A DNA stretch of 61,899 nucleotides from Terriglobia bacterium (GTDB lineage: Bacteria; Acidobacteriota; Terriglobia; Terriglobales; Acidobacteriaceae): the NCBI GenBank assembly GCA_020073385.1, contig JAIQFH010000047.1, positions 1 through 61,899 on the forward strand, in the 5' to 3' direction. A program made the position numbers and the translations under genes. Positions within the stretch are counted from its first letter, which is position 1. Each line of letters opens with the position of its first letter. Below are positions 50,826-59,952 of the stretch, one piece after another. The notes under the pieces were generated by a model. That model was not told where the DNA came from. It worked only from the letters and a program-made list of their open reading frames with translations, and searched no databases.

Positions 50826-52406
50826 ATGCGCAAAGTAGGATCGCGGATCGCTATCACCCTGACCCTAGTCGCGATGACTTGGACGGTATCGAGCCAGCAG
50901 GTCAAGCGATCGAGTGGGAGCGACGCACCTCGGATCCAGCATGCAGCACCAGCCGATGCAACCACCCTTGCGACGCGGCAGCGTTTCTTGGAGATGTTTG
51001 CTCGGGCATACTTTCCGGGACGAACCGGCCAACTTCTGATCGTGCCGCGCGAAGGCGACTTCATCACGCGGCCTGACGTGGCGTACATGCACGGTTCGCC
51101 GTGGACGTATGACGTAGCGATTCCGCTGATGTTTGTGGGCCCCGCGGTGAGAACGGGAATGTACTCGACTCCGGCCGTGCAGCAGGACGTTGCGCCAACC
51201 CTTGCGGCTGCGCTTGGCGTGCAGATGCCTCCCACGACGACAGGCCGTGTATTACCGGTTTTACGCACGGGTTTGGCTCGACCACGAGTGGTCATGCTGC
51301 TCGTCCTGGATGGCATGCGCCGGGATTACTTCGATCGCTACGCCGCATCCATGCCAACGCTCACCGCCCTTCGTCAGCGCAGTGCCTGGTTCAATCAGGC
51401 TCAGGTTAACTTTCTTCCGACCAACACAGCCGTTGGGCACTCGACGCTCTCGACCGGGACCGATCCCCGCGTGCACGGAATCACAGGGGTCAACGTGTAC
51501 GAGCGCACGCAGCGCCGACGCCACGACTTCTTCGCGGGAGGAACCCCGCAAGACCTGATGGTATTGACGCTGGCTGACGTCTGGCAGCTGGCGACGGCTG
51601 GTCGCGCGATCATCTTGGCACAGGGCAGCATCGACCGCGCGGCGACGCCGCTTGCAGGGCACGGAGCGTGTCAGTTGAATGGAGCGCCAGTCGTTCTCGC
51701 AAGCTACGATCAGGAGACGGGCAACTGGACCACAAACCCCAATTGTTTCCGGCTGCCTGCATATCTGAAGGATCGCAATGCGAAAACACTGTGGCCGGCG
51801 AGCGGGGAGTGGATGGGTCACGAGATCGACTCGACCGCGGCGGTGCGATATTCGGCTCTGTTTCCAGCATTCGAAGCCGATGCGATGGCCGCGATGATGG
51901 AGCGAGAGCCGCTGGGGGACAAAGTTCCAGATCTCATTCTGATGAACTATAAAGGTGCGGATTTCGTGGGCCACAAGTACGGTCCGGACTCGGACGAGAT
52001 GCGCGTCACGCTCGGCGAGATGGATCGCCAGTTGAAACGGATGCTGAGTGCGTTAGAAGCAAAGGTTGGCAATGACTATCTCCTTGCGGTGACCGCGGAC
52101 CATGGCATGCCACCGGAACCATCGTCGCCGGATCGCCGGCACCTGGCGCCATCGATCGTTGACCTGTTGCACGAGAAGTTTGATCCAGACGCGAAGCAGC
52201 TGATCACTTCTTTCGAACCGGAAAACGGCCAGATCTTCGTTGATGAGGACCGGTTGTCGTCTCTTGGTCTGACGTTGCGTGACCTGGCTCATTTCCTGGA
52301 ATCACAGCCGTTCCTTTTTGCGGTGTTCACGAATGAAGACGTTTGCCGAGCCGCTAACGCCCTGCAGCCTGCGACGCCGACACCAAGGCACTCAAAGTAC
52401 AAATAG
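50826..52406 (+). CDS. exported alkaline phosphatase-superfamily phosphodiesterase
   Basis: This 526-residue protein is read from MRKVGSRIAITLTLVAMTWT, which is a signal peptide; the upstream frame is intergenic. Metal and nucleophile residues of the type I phosphodiesterase/nucleotide pyrophosphatase family are present: MLLVLDGMRRDYFDRY, the nucleophile Thr in FLPTNTAVGHST, MNYKGADFVGHKYG and VTADHGMPPE. A region before the domain (about 50-155) looks like a duplicated C-terminal alkaline phosphatase segment (GDFITRPDVAYMHGSPWTYD), an unusual arrangement. The substrate is unknown. Confidence 0.85.
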   Translation: MRKVGSRIAITLTLVAMTWTVSSQQVKRSSGSDAPRIQHAAPADATTLATRQRFLEMFARAYFPGRTGQLLIVPREGDFITRPDVAYMHGSPWTYDVAIPLMFVGPAVRTGMYSTPAVQQDVAPTLAAALGVQMPPTTTGRVLPVLRTGLARPRVVMLLVLDGMRRDYFDRYAASMPTLTALRQRSAWFNQAQVNFLPTNTAVGHSTLSTGTDPRVHGITGVNVYERTQRRRHDFFAGGTPQDLMVLTLADVWQLATAGRAIILAQGSIDRAATPLAGHGACQLNGAPVVLASYDQETGNWTTNPNCFRLPAYLKDRNAKTLWPASGEWMGHEIDSTAAVRYSALFPAFEADAMAAMMEREPLGDKVPDLILMNYKGADFVGHKYGPDSDEMRVTLGEMDRQLKRMLSALEAKVGNDYLLAVTADHGMPPEPSSPDRRHLAPSIVDLLHEKFDPDAKQLITSFEPENGQIFVDEDRLSSLGLTLRDLAHFLESQPFLFAVFTNEDVCRAANALQPATPTPRHSKYK

Positions 52407-52486
52407 AGTCCGCCTGACAACCGCATTGCCGGACCAACTACCAACTGAGTTGCCAAAGATGTGACGCGGACTCTCAAGCGGCTGGC

Positions 52487-53542
52487 TTAAGATAGTGGCC
52501 GATGGGCGAGCCGAAATTTTTGGGGAGTACTCTCGTGCCACCGTTTGAACGCGCGATGGAAGGCCGCCGGCTCAGAATAGCCTAGTAGGTAACCCACTTC
52601 CGAAATGGAAAGAGCGCGGTTAGAGAGATATTGGCCAGCAGCCTCGCGCCGGATTGAGTCTAGGACGTCCTGATAGCTGCTACCTCTGTACGTCAAGCGA
52701 CGCTGCAACGAACGTACAGATGTGCCCATGGATCGCGCAACGGATTCAATATTGGAGTCACCCTGCGCCAAACGGCTTAGCAATATCCGGCGAAGATCAG
52801 ACACAACGTCGTTAGGCTTGGGGAGCTGGGCCGCGATTTCGTCAGCATTGCGTAGTAACACCGATTGCAGCACAGCATCTCGTCTGCGTAATGGCAGTTC
52901 CCAACTCTGGCGCGAGAGCGCGAACCCCAGCCACGGCATTTGTGTTCGCATGGGGCATCCGAGCAGTTGCTCCGCCTCATTCAGATCATCTGGCGTGTGG
53001 GTAAAGCAGGCATATTCCGGTTGCAGCCGGGATTCAGCTTCCCGACGAAGGTGAAAAATTGCCAGCGCAATTTCAAATTCGGCGGTGAACGAGTCCTGAA
53101 TACCCACATAAACTATGCGAACCGGATCTTCAGCGTCGTGGATTTCCACGCTGAAAGGTGCCTCGCTAAGGCGCAGGTAACGGGCGAGCTGCCGTATTCC
53201 TTGGCTCACCTTCTGGCAGGTCACGACTAGGTAATCGAGAAGTTGGAATGCTCCAATCGGCGTTTGGGCTGCAACCTTGATCCCTAGGTTCGTTGTTGGC
53301 CGCGTTCGCATTGCCTGCCCAATTAAAGCCGGAATACTCATACATGGAACGCGTCCGTCTGGATACTCCATTTGTGCCGCCGTCACACCGGCTGCTGAAA
53401 GCAGAGCAGCCTTGTCGTAGCCGAGGCCCGCAAGCCCGGTTACAAAGACACGGAGCGTCGATGAAGGCTGAGTGGGAACTTGTGCAGGGATCGGCCGCTG
53501 GAGCTTGGCGTCGCTTATCAACTCTTTGGCATGGGCTGTCAT
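52487..53542 (-). CDS. AraC family regulator (OruR/ArgR-type)
   Basis: This 351-residue regulator is read from MTAHAKELISDAKLQRPIPA; the frame further up runs into the neighbour's promoter. The N-terminal ligand-binding domain of the AraC arabinose_bd-like type spans about 25-230 (IGAFQLLDYLVVTCQKVSQG). The C-terminal double HTH covers about 250-350, with SNIESVARSMGTSVRSLQRR and ALSISEVGYLLGYSEPAAFH. The ligand is unknown. It is divergent from the SnoaL-like gene, which may be its target. Confidence 0.88.
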   Translation of the reverse strand: MTAHAKELISDAKLQRPIPAQVPTQPSSTLRVFVTGLAGLGYDKAALLSAAGVTAAQMEYPDGRVPCMSIPALIGQAMRTRPTTNLGIKVAAQTPIGAFQLLDYLVVTCQKVSQGIRQLARYLRLSEAPFSVEIHDAEDPVRIVYVGIQDSFTAEFEIALAIFHLRREAESRLQPEYACFTHTPDDLNEAEQLLGCPMRTQMPWLGFALSRQSWELPLRRRDAVLQSVLLRNADEIAAQLPKPNDVVSDLRRILLSRLAQGDSNIESVARSMGTSVRSLQRRLTYRGSSYQDVLDSIRREAAGQYLSNRALSISEVGYLLGYSEPAAFHRAFKRWHESTPQKFRLAHRPLS

Positions 53543-53636
53543 TGTACAGACATCACCTTCTGCTCCATTCTGCCACGCAGATCGGCCCACCTCAAGAGAG
53601 TGCTGTGAGCCGACAAACTTGGAGCCTGGAGGAGCC

Positions 53637-54146
53637 ATGTACTTGCTTCCACTGATCTTTTCGTTGCTGAGCATGTTTTCCGTAGCTACATTTTGGACAC
53701 CCAGAGCCGCAGCGAGCGGTTCTCAAGAAAAACAGAATGACACCTCGATCGTAGAGAGAGCCGATGCCTATCTTAAGGGCGTCGTAGCCGGCGACGTACC
53801 AGCGCTCGCGGCGATGTTTGATGATGACGCGATTCTGATGCCTCCCAACCAGCCGTTCTTGCGAGGGAGACTCTCCATCCGGCATTTTTATGAAGACTGG
53901 TGTCACAGCCCGATGCGGCCCACAGCTTTCACTTTCGATCATCTAGATGCCACGGTCTCGGGCGACTCCGCATACGACGTGGGGACTTACAAGATGAGTA
54001 TCCCCGCGGGAGCTGGCCGAAGCATAGATGATACGGGGAAATACACTGTGCTCTTGAAGCGTTCAGCTGGTGAACGGAAGATTTCCTATTTGATCTTCAA
54101 TAGCGATTTGCCGCCACACCCACCAGTTGTTGCCCCAGCCAAGTAG
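53637..54146 (+). CDS. exported SnoaL-like/DUF4440 protein
   Basis: This 169-residue protein starts at 53637 behind GGAGGAG. The signal peptide is MYLLPLIFSLLSMFSVATFW. The cone-fold core reads ADAYLKGVVAGDVPALAAMF, DDDAILMPPNQPFLRGR, TYKMSIPAGAGRSIDDTGKY. It is a periplasmic member of the NTF2-like superfamily, with no catalytic residues to assign. It faces the AraC regulator gene across about 95 bp. Confidence 0.82.
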   Translation: MYLLPLIFSLLSMFSVATFWTPRAAASGSQEKQNDTSIVERADAYLKGVVAGDVPALAAMFDDDAILMPPNQPFLRGRLSIRHFYEDWCHSPMRPTAFTFDHLDATVSGDSAYDVGTYKMSIPAGAGRSIDDTGKYTVLLKRSAGERKISYLIFNSDLPPHPPVVAPAK

Positions 54147-54522
54147 ACCTCGACTACCGATGAAGATTGACCCCAGCAGTGATCGACGGGCTCGTCCAGG
54201 GCCCGTATCTCTATTTTCCATCTCGTGAACATGACCAGTATTTTTCCGGCATCTCACTTCGTGCATAAGGAGCAAACCAGAAGTCAACTTCTCAATTGCC
54301 GACCACTCATCCGCAAAGGAATCTGACCCACAAAAATGCCCTGAATCTTACCCAAGAAAAAGTCTTGCAGCTGATTGACGCCACTGCGGGATTGTCAAGT
54401 GTCCGCTCAACCCAAAGGCCTGGAGACAAGATAATTCAGGTTGGCTCGCAACGCATCCATACGTTCGCATCGACGGCCCCATTCTGCTTGAGAATCCGTT
54501 CTACGAACCGGCTGCGCCCCTG
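54147..54522. other. convergent intergenic region
   Basis: No gene is supported. It contains copy C of the dispersed repeat (54274-54306). A short AT-richer tract downstream of it shows nothing recognisable. Confidence 0.4.
54274..54306 (+). repeat. dispersed intergenic repeat, copy C
   Basis: The 33-bp unit AAACCAGAAGTCAACTTCTC continuing AATTGCCGACCAC contains a small dyad (GAAGT-CA-ACTTC). It is the reference copy for the repeats at 36444, 39954 and, less well, 59875 and 46148. Confidence 0.55.
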
Positions 54523-55941
54523 CTATGAGCTCTGTTCCGCGTGGTTCCTAATCGCCCTGAGCATGCCGGAAAAAATCATCGCGTGAACCGGGTACAACCC
54601 ACACCAATAGATCTCTCCGGGCAAACCACGCGGCTGGAACCATGCGCAGCACCGCAGAAGCGTGCGGTCATGGTTTTGGGGTGTAAGGTTGAATTGTAGC
54701 CATGCTTCGCCGGGCAGCTTCATTTCTGCCCGGAGCAGCACAGCGCTCGGCGCGTCGGCGCGTTCGACCTGCCAGAAGTCGATGACATCGCCGGTTTCGA
54801 TACCGGACGCTCGTGGCCGGCCACGTTTCATGCCTACGCCGCCTAGGAGTCGATCGATCCGACCGCGTGCAGACCACAGAAAGTTCGCATAGAACCACCC
54901 GTTCTTCCCTCCGACGTTCCCGATCAACTCAAACACGCGTTCGGGTGGAGCGTCGACGATCGTTTCCCTTACGTCGCAGATGATCCCCTCGGCGCGAAAT
55001 GTCCGGTGCGACGCTCCGCCCATGCGCGGCAGCGGCATCAAGGGTGCGGGCCTATCCAGTGCTCTTTGGACGGCGGCGGCGTACGAGATCGGACGGATCG
55101 AAGGAAATAGTCGGGCGGCCAGCGCATTGGTGCAAACGGATTCGCTTCGGAGACCCTCGATGAGCGGGCGAGATACGGCTGGCGGCACCGCCGTGACGAA
55201 GTCCAGCCAATAGGAGGACAACCGCGGGGTCAGCACGGGAACGCGCATCAACAATCGGTGGAGCCCACGATGCTGCGCATACGCAAGCATCATGCTGCGA
55301 TAGGTCTCGATTGTCGAACCGCCGACCTCGATGGGTTCTTCCACCGCCTCGCGCAGGTCAAGCGCAGCTTCGAGGTATTCGAGTACGTCGCTAACGGCTA
55401 TCGGCTGTGTTCTTGTCACTACCCAACGAGGGCAGATCATGACCGGCAGCCGCTCTGTCAGGCAGCGAATGATTTCGAAAGACGTACTGCCATTACCAAC
55501 GATGATGCCGGCCCGCAGTTCGATGAGAGGCGGCCCAAATTTCCGCAACACCGCGCCCGTTTCGTGCCGGCTCTTGAGGTGCGCTGAAACCGTGGCTCCA
55601 GTCGCCGCCAGTCCACCGAGGTAGATCACACGCCGCACCCCGCACTGCTTGGCTGCTATGGCGAAGTTGTGGGCGGCCTGGCGATCCCGCAATTCAAACC
55701 CTTCAACTCGCCCGGACATCGAGTGAATGAGGTAGTAGGCTACGTCGATTCCGTTTAGTGCCGGCGGAAGTGTCTCGGCTCGCAACGCATCCGCCTCGAG
55801 GAACTTGATTTGCGGGTTATGAAGTTGGGGGGAGCGCGCCGCATTACGGACCATGCAGGTGACTTCGTGACCGGCTGCCGAGAGTTTGTCTGCCAGTTGC
55901 CGGCCGATGTAGCCGGACGCACCAGTAATTAGCACCTTCAT
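54523..55941 (-). CDS. NAD(P)-binding SDR-like protein with DUF2867 domain
   Basis: This 472-residue protein is read from MKVLITGASGYIGRQLADKL, whose ATG overlaps the tspO stop (ATGA). An atypical SDR/NmrA-type Rossmann domain covers about 1-290 (GASGYIGRQ, VAYYLIHSMSGR, VIYLGGLAATG). The C-terminal DUF2867 domain, about 310-470 (VDAPPERVFELIGNVGGKNG, then WFYANFLWSARGRIDRLLGG), has a START-like fold. Such fused proteins often sit with photolyase genes in light-induced clusters. The substrate is unknown. Confidence 0.88.
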   Translation of the reverse strand: MKVLITGASGYIGRQLADKLSAAGHEVTCMVRNAARSPQLHNPQIKFLEADALRAETLPPALNGIDVAYYLIHSMSGRVEGFELRDRQAAHNFAIAAKQCGVRRVIYLGGLAATGATVSAHLKSRHETGAVLRKFGPPLIELRAGIIVGNGSTSFEIIRCLTERLPVMICPRWVVTRTQPIAVSDVLEYLEAALDLREAVEEPIEVGGSTIETYRSMMLAYAQHRGLHRLLMRVPVLTPRLSSYWLDFVTAVPPAVSRPLIEGLRSESVCTNALAARLFPSIRPISYAAAVQRALDRPAPLMPLPRMGGASHRTFRAEGIICDVRETIVDAPPERVFELIGNVGGKNGWFYANFLWSARGRIDRLLGGVGMKRGRPRASGIETGDVIDFWQVERADAPSAVLLRAEMKLPGEAWLQFNLTPQNHDRTLLRCCAWFQPRGLPGEIYWCGLYPVHAMIFSGMLRAIRNHAEQSS

Positions 55942-56420
55942 GCTGGACCTTTGTTCAGGCGCCAGATTCCGAAGTTCAGGTAGGAAGCATAGAGGACCCA
56001 GGCGGCGTAGGGTGTCATCAGCCAAAATGCCAGGCGGGAGAATTCCGCGAATCGCATGGCGGTCATGGCGATGGCGGCCAGCAGGACGATGATTTCGACC
56101 AGGGCCGCTCCGGGCCTTCGCAGACGGAAAAAGACAAAAGACCAGAGTCCATTGAGGATCAATTGCGCCATGAACAGGGCCAACGCCAGCCACACATCCT
56201 CGTGAATTCGCTGCCGCCACACGAGCCAGGCAGCCCCCGCCATCAGGAGATAAAGGATTGACCAGACTGGACCGAAGACCCAGGGCGGCGGAGTTCCGGC
56301 GGGCTTGAGCAGACCGGGATACCAGGTTTTCACCGACGTGGCGGTGAATACGGATCCGCTGGCAGCCACCATGAAACAGATCCCGAAGAAGATGAGGAGG
56401 GCGATCCAGTCCCTAGACAT
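55938..56420 (-). CDS. tspO: TspO/MBR family tryptophan-rich sensory protein
   Basis: This 160-residue five-helix membrane protein is read from MSRDWIALLIFFGICFMVAA. Family signatures are WYPGLLKPAGTPPPWVFGPV, WSILYLLMAGAAWLVWR, LNGLWSFVFFRLRRPGAALV and TPYAAWVLYASYLNFGIWRL. TspO binds and helps degrade tetrapyrroles and modulates light and oxygen responses. It overlaps the photolyase end by 8 nt and the next start by 4 nt, so all three genes are translationally linked. Confidence 0.93.
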   Translation of the reverse strand: MSRDWIALLIFFGICFMVAASGSVFTATSVKTWYPGLLKPAGTPPPWVFGPVWSILYLLMAGAAWLVWRQRIHEDVWLALALFMAQLILNGLWSFVFFRLRRPGAALVEIIVLLAAIAMTAMRFAEFSRLAFWLMTPYAAWVLYASYLNFGIWRLNKGPA

Positions 56421-57798
56421 GGGCCCGCTCCAGGTTGCCGATCTGCGCAATGTAACTCTTTGAGTCGAACTTCCGTCCAGTGCTGGCAAGCGACATATAT
56501 CGCACCTGTCCAAACACTGGACGCTCGAACCAAGGGCGATCATGCTTGCCGACAATGGCCCATGCAATGCCTGCGTAACCATTGGGGTCGCGGCCGTCAA
56601 GTTCATAACGGTCATTGAGCCAAACCGCACGTTGGTAAGCACTAGCAACCGACGGACTCCACTCCAGGATTTTCTTGGCCCAGTACATCCGCATGTAATT
56701 GTGCATCCAGCCCGTCAGCACCATTTGTTTCTGAGCAGCGTTCCACAGAGGATCGTGAGTTTCAGCCTGCTCGAGCTGCTTCTCGTCGTAAAGAATGGGG
56801 CGGCGGTCGCCCGAGTGTCTGGCAAAAGAACGATCCGCCCAGGGCTCAAGGCATTCGAAGGAATCATAATAAGAGTTGTAACGGACGAAATTCACCGAGA
56901 GCTCACGTCGGACAATGAATTGTTCGAGGAATGCCTGCTTGGCAGCCGCCGGTGCGGATGCCGCCTGCACGGCGTGCGCGATGGTAAGTGGGCCGATGTG
57001 GCCAAAGTGGAGGTATGGCGAGATGCGGCTAGTTCGAGAAAGTTCCGGATGATTCCGGTCTTTGGGATAGTCTCGCAACCCGTAGTTGACGAAATCATTA
57101 AGCATGCGCAGGGCGTTCTTAGTCCCGCCGTGCCAGCCTTCTATCGGCGAAACGGAGCGATCGAGCGGCCACCCGGCAGTGAAATCATCATGCGCTGAAA
57201 GGGAATGCAGAGTCCGTGGCTTATTCCATGGGATTCGCGCCTTGACCACCTTCGTTGGAACAAGGAACTGGGGCAACAGAGCCTGGAGCCGCGGGCGGAT
57301 AGTGCGGGCGCCATAGTGCTCTTTACCGAGCAGCCGCGAGGGCACGACGACATCGGCATCAACGGTCCAGAGAGGTACCTTTAAGTCCTGAGCGGCGCGA
57401 ACTCGCCAGTGCTCAGCTTCGCGTAAGGGATTTTCGTCGCCAATTACGATCGCCGGGCAGACCTGTTCACAAAACCTCGTTAGGCTGTGATCAGGGTACG
57501 TCCGCAGGATGAAGCCGACATTGCGCTTGGACAGTCCCTCTTCGATGTCCGGAATTCCGGAGGCGAGAAAGCGGTAGTGACGCAGATTAGCGTGCGGATG
57601 GAAAGGCACAGGAGCCAGAAAAGCAACAACCGGCTTGCCAAGTTCGTTGCCAAGCTCGACCGCCACATCCAAAGCTGGGTTATCCAATGCTCGCTGGGCG
57701 CGCTGCATCCAGTAGAGTACGCACTCTCCTTCCGGATTCGGCGCTCCGGGTTTCCGCACGGTGATGCGGGGATCGAGACTGAGTGTTTGGATGTTCAT
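56413..57798 (-). CDS. phr: class II CPD photolyase
   Basis: This 461-residue deoxyribodipyrimidine photolyase is read from MNIQTLSLDPRITVRKPGAP; the longer frame to 57945 adds an unlike N-terminus. The N-terminal antenna-binding domain (VLYWMQRAQRALDNPALDVA) leads to the FAD-binding domain with SRTSRISPYLHFGHIGPLTI, FLEQFIVRRELSVNFVRYN and QMVLTGWMHNYMRMYWAKKI, the class II pattern. It uses blue light to split cyclobutane pyrimidine dimers. First gene of the photolyase-tspO-oxidoreductase operon. Confidence 0.93.
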   Translation of the reverse strand: MNIQTLSLDPRITVRKPGAPNPEGECVLYWMQRAQRALDNPALDVAVELGNELGKPVVAFLAPVPFHPHANLRHYRFLASGIPDIEEGLSKRNVGFILRTYPDHSLTRFCEQVCPAIVIGDENPLREAEHWRVRAAQDLKVPLWTVDADVVVPSRLLGKEHYGARTIRPRLQALLPQFLVPTKVVKARIPWNKPRTLHSLSAHDDFTAGWPLDRSVSPIEGWHGGTKNALRMLNDFVNYGLRDYPKDRNHPELSRTSRISPYLHFGHIGPLTIAHAVQAASAPAAAKQAFLEQFIVRRELSVNFVRYNSYYDSFECLEPWADRSFARHSGDRRPILYDEKQLEQAETHDPLWNAAQKQMVLTGWMHNYMRMYWAKKILEWSPSVASAYQRAVWLNDRYELDGRDPNGYAGIAWAIVGKHDRPWFERPVFGQVRYMSLASTGRKFDSKSYIAQIGNLERAHV

Positions 57799-57856
57799 CC
57801 CAAGTGAAGCAGGGGAGAACGCAGATATGTTCTCCCCCCGTCTTCCCGTATCTTTT

Positions 57857-58099
57857 CTAGCGAGCGCGGGCCGAAGCCAATTGGTGTCCCCAGCGATGCT
57901 GAATGGCCTTGAAAGAGACAGCCTGGTACAACGCCGCCAGGCCAACCAGAGCGTAGACGACGGAACTGAGTGCCGAAGTCTCGCCGAATTTCATACCGAA
58001 AATAGCGGCCACCAGGTCGAAGTGCGCAACGCTCACCAGACCCCAGTTCAGTCCGCCAACTACTAGAAGCACAGCTGCGATCACATCTAACGTTTTCAT
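57857..58099 (-). CDS. DUF378 small membrane protein
   Basis: This 80-residue protein has two transmembrane helices (MKTLDVIAAVLLVVGGLNWG and SSVVYALVGLAALYQAVSF) and the GGLNWGLV motif that defines DUF378. The function is unknown. It follows the fasciclin gene by 15 bp on the same strand, and these two probably form a transcript separate from the photolyase operon 58 bp downstream. Confidence 0.88.
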   Translation of the reverse strand: MKTLDVIAAVLLVVGGLNWGLVSVAHFDLVAAIFGMKFGETSALSSVVYALVGLAALYQAVSFKAIQHRWGHQLASARAR

Positions 58100-58114
58100 C
58101 TTTTCTCCATTTAC

Positions 58115-58606
58115 TTAGTCTTTGGGTAGAAGCACGGTGTCGATCACGTGGATCACACCGTTAGAGGCCAAAACATCCGCCTTCACGACCTTGGCGTCAT
58201 TGACCATGACGGTGCCGTCATTGACCGTCAGTTTCAGGTTCTGGCCATTGACGGTTTTCGCCGAAGACAGTTTCACCACCTGCGCCGCGGTAACGTCACC
58301 CGATACCACGTGGTAGAGCAGGATGGCTTTCAACTTCTCCTTGTTCTCCGGCTTCAGAAGCGACTCGACCGTGCCTGCCGGTAGCTTGCTGAAGGCTTCG
58401 TCTGTCGGAGCAAACACGGTGAAGGGTCCCTTGCCTTTCAGGGTGTCAGCCAGACCGGCGGCTTGAAGCGCTGTGGCCAACGTGTTGAAGGTTCCCGCGG
58501 CGACCGCGGTGTCAACAATGTCCCTTTGGGCGGAACCGGCGGCTGCCGGCATGGCGCTTACGAGGACGCTGAGAATCAATGCAAAACTGGCTGCTTTCAA
58601 TTTCAT
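58115..58606 (-). CDS. secreted fasciclin-domain protein
   Basis: This 163-residue protein has a signal peptide ([20 protein letters not shown]) and a single FAS1 domain with both conserved boxes, [18 protein letters not shown] and [22 protein letters not shown]1 proteins mediate adhesion or matrix contacts. The length equals one domain. It is upstream of DUF378 and divergent from the XRE-cupin regulator. Confidence 0.92.
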   Translation of the reverse strand: MKLKAASFALILSVLVSAMPAAAGSAQRDIVDTAVAAGTFNTLATALQAAGLADTLKGKGPFTVFAPTDEAFSKLPAGTVESLLKPENKEKLKAILLYHVVSGDVTAAQVVKLSSAKTVNGQNLKLTVNDGTVMVNDAKVVKADVLASNGVIHVIDTVLLPKD

Positions 58607-58781
58607 CTCTCCTTATTCTCCTGTTCTATCTCTTTCTTGTTGCACTCTTGCCCGTTTGCTGTATTAACTATAGAGAACAATGATTTGCTCAATACGAAAA
58701 GAAACGAAATCCTGCAATTCATGTGAGTAGCAGTAAAAAGTCCAACCAGCTCTTGTACTGGTGGGAAAACAGGAGAAGCGA

Positions 58782-59366
58782 GTGGTCAACAAAACCATTG
58801 TCGAAGGGCTTCGGCCCTATGCCCTGGGGGAGAAACTGCGGAGCCTGCGCTTGCGCAAAAGCATGGGGCTGGTGGAATTGGGCAAGCACACCGGCCTTTC
58901 GGCGGCGATGCTCTCAAAACTGGAGCGTGGCAAACTGTTCCCCACACTCCCCACGCTGCTGCGTATCGCTTTGGTGTTCGGGGTGGGGCTCGAATACTTC
59001 TTTACTGATGAGCGTAGGCGTCATGTGGTGGCGATTGCACGCAAGAAGGAGCGCTTGCGGTTTCCGGACAGTCCGGACGGAAGGAGCATCGCGTACAACT
59101 TTGAGAGCTTGGACTTTAAGGCTACAGAACGCAAGCTGAATGCTTTCTATGCGGAATTCGAACCCATTGCCGATGACAAGTCGCGGCCCCACCAGCACCC
59201 GGGCGTGGAATTGCTTTATCTAATCTCCGGGAAACTGGTCCTCACTATCGGCTCCGAGACGTTCAACCTCGAATCAGGGGACGCCGTGTACTTTGATTCG
59301 GGAGTGCGTCACAGTTATCACCGTGCTAGCAAAACTCCGTGCACTGGCGTCATTGTCACCGCGTGA
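58782..59366 (+). CDS. XRE-cupin transcriptional regulator
   Basis: This 194-residue protein is best started at the GTG at 58782, which has AGGAG 6 nt upstream; an earlier GTG at 58761 lacks a site. The XRE HTH occupies about 15-72 (LGEKLRSLRLRKSMGLVELG, HTGLSAAMLSKLERGKLFP). The C-terminal cupin, about 120-190, has HQHPGVELLYLISGKLVLTI and SGDAVYFDSGVRHSYHR. The family senses small molecules through the cupin. It is divergent from the fasciclin/DUF378 pair, which may be its targets. Confidence 0.9.
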   Translation: MVNKTIVEGLRPYALGEKLRSLRLRKSMGLVELGKHTGLSAAMLSKLERGKLFPTLPTLLRIALVFGVGLEYFFTDERRRHVVAIARKKERLRFPDSPDGRSIAYNFESLDFKATERKLNAFYAEFEPIADDKSRPHQHPGVELLYLISGKLVLTIGSETFNLESGDAVYFDSGVRHSYHRASKTPCTGVIVTA

Positions 59367-59952
59367 CAAACTGCAGCCCCACCAGCATCACTATTTAATC
59401 AAGCCGGGCTCCGACTCTCGCGGGCAAGTAAGAGACTCTTCGCCGTCGTACGGCTTGTCCTACAAGTGGATGCTCTGAAGGGATCCCGAAGTTCCGTTGC
59501 TGGAGAAGTTGGAAGCATCCTGGGCGCTTGGCTCCGATTGTGGGCGGTTGACGTTAGTGCTTTTTCGGAGGCGCGCCCTTGGTCAGTAGTGTGGAGCGGA
59601 ACAGAGATTGGGGCGCGCGTTCGAGAAAGCCGTCAGAAGGAAGCCGCTGGCGCGGCGGACGCGGTCCTTATGCAAATTGAATGGAGTGAGGCAGAGGTGT
59701 TGAAGTCGGCTGGAGTGGGCACGGAAGCGGAGGTGGCGGGGTTTGCCGAAAAAATCCAGCACCTTCCTTCCCACACTCTCGACAACCAGAGAGAGACGAC
59801 GGAGCCTTCTACCGACGATGCGGCTGCGGTTGTTGCCGAGTCACTCTTTTCGCCATTCCAGGTTTACCCTCGCCAACCGGATCACTTCCCTATTGCCGAC
59901 AATTGACCGATTGAATCTGCAGATCACTTCAAGTTGTCCTGTGCGAGGCTCC
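59367..59952. other. intergenic region before permease remnant
   Basis: No gene is supported over about 590 bp. A 146-codon plus-strand frame (59466-59906) has a poor start, no motif and biased composition, and is probably chance. Near 59875-59902 a degenerate copy D of the dispersed repeat is visible (CAACCGGATCACTTCCC, TATTGCCGACAA). Confidence 0.35.

Noticed and set aside
52430..52465. further copy of the dispersed repeat
   Set aside because: ACCAACTACCAACTGAGTTGCC shares only short words with the unit and does not align over its length.
59466..59906. 146-codon frame before the permease remnant
   Set aside because: It has no good start signal, a biased composition and no recognisable fold or motif, and a dispersed repeat overlaps its end.
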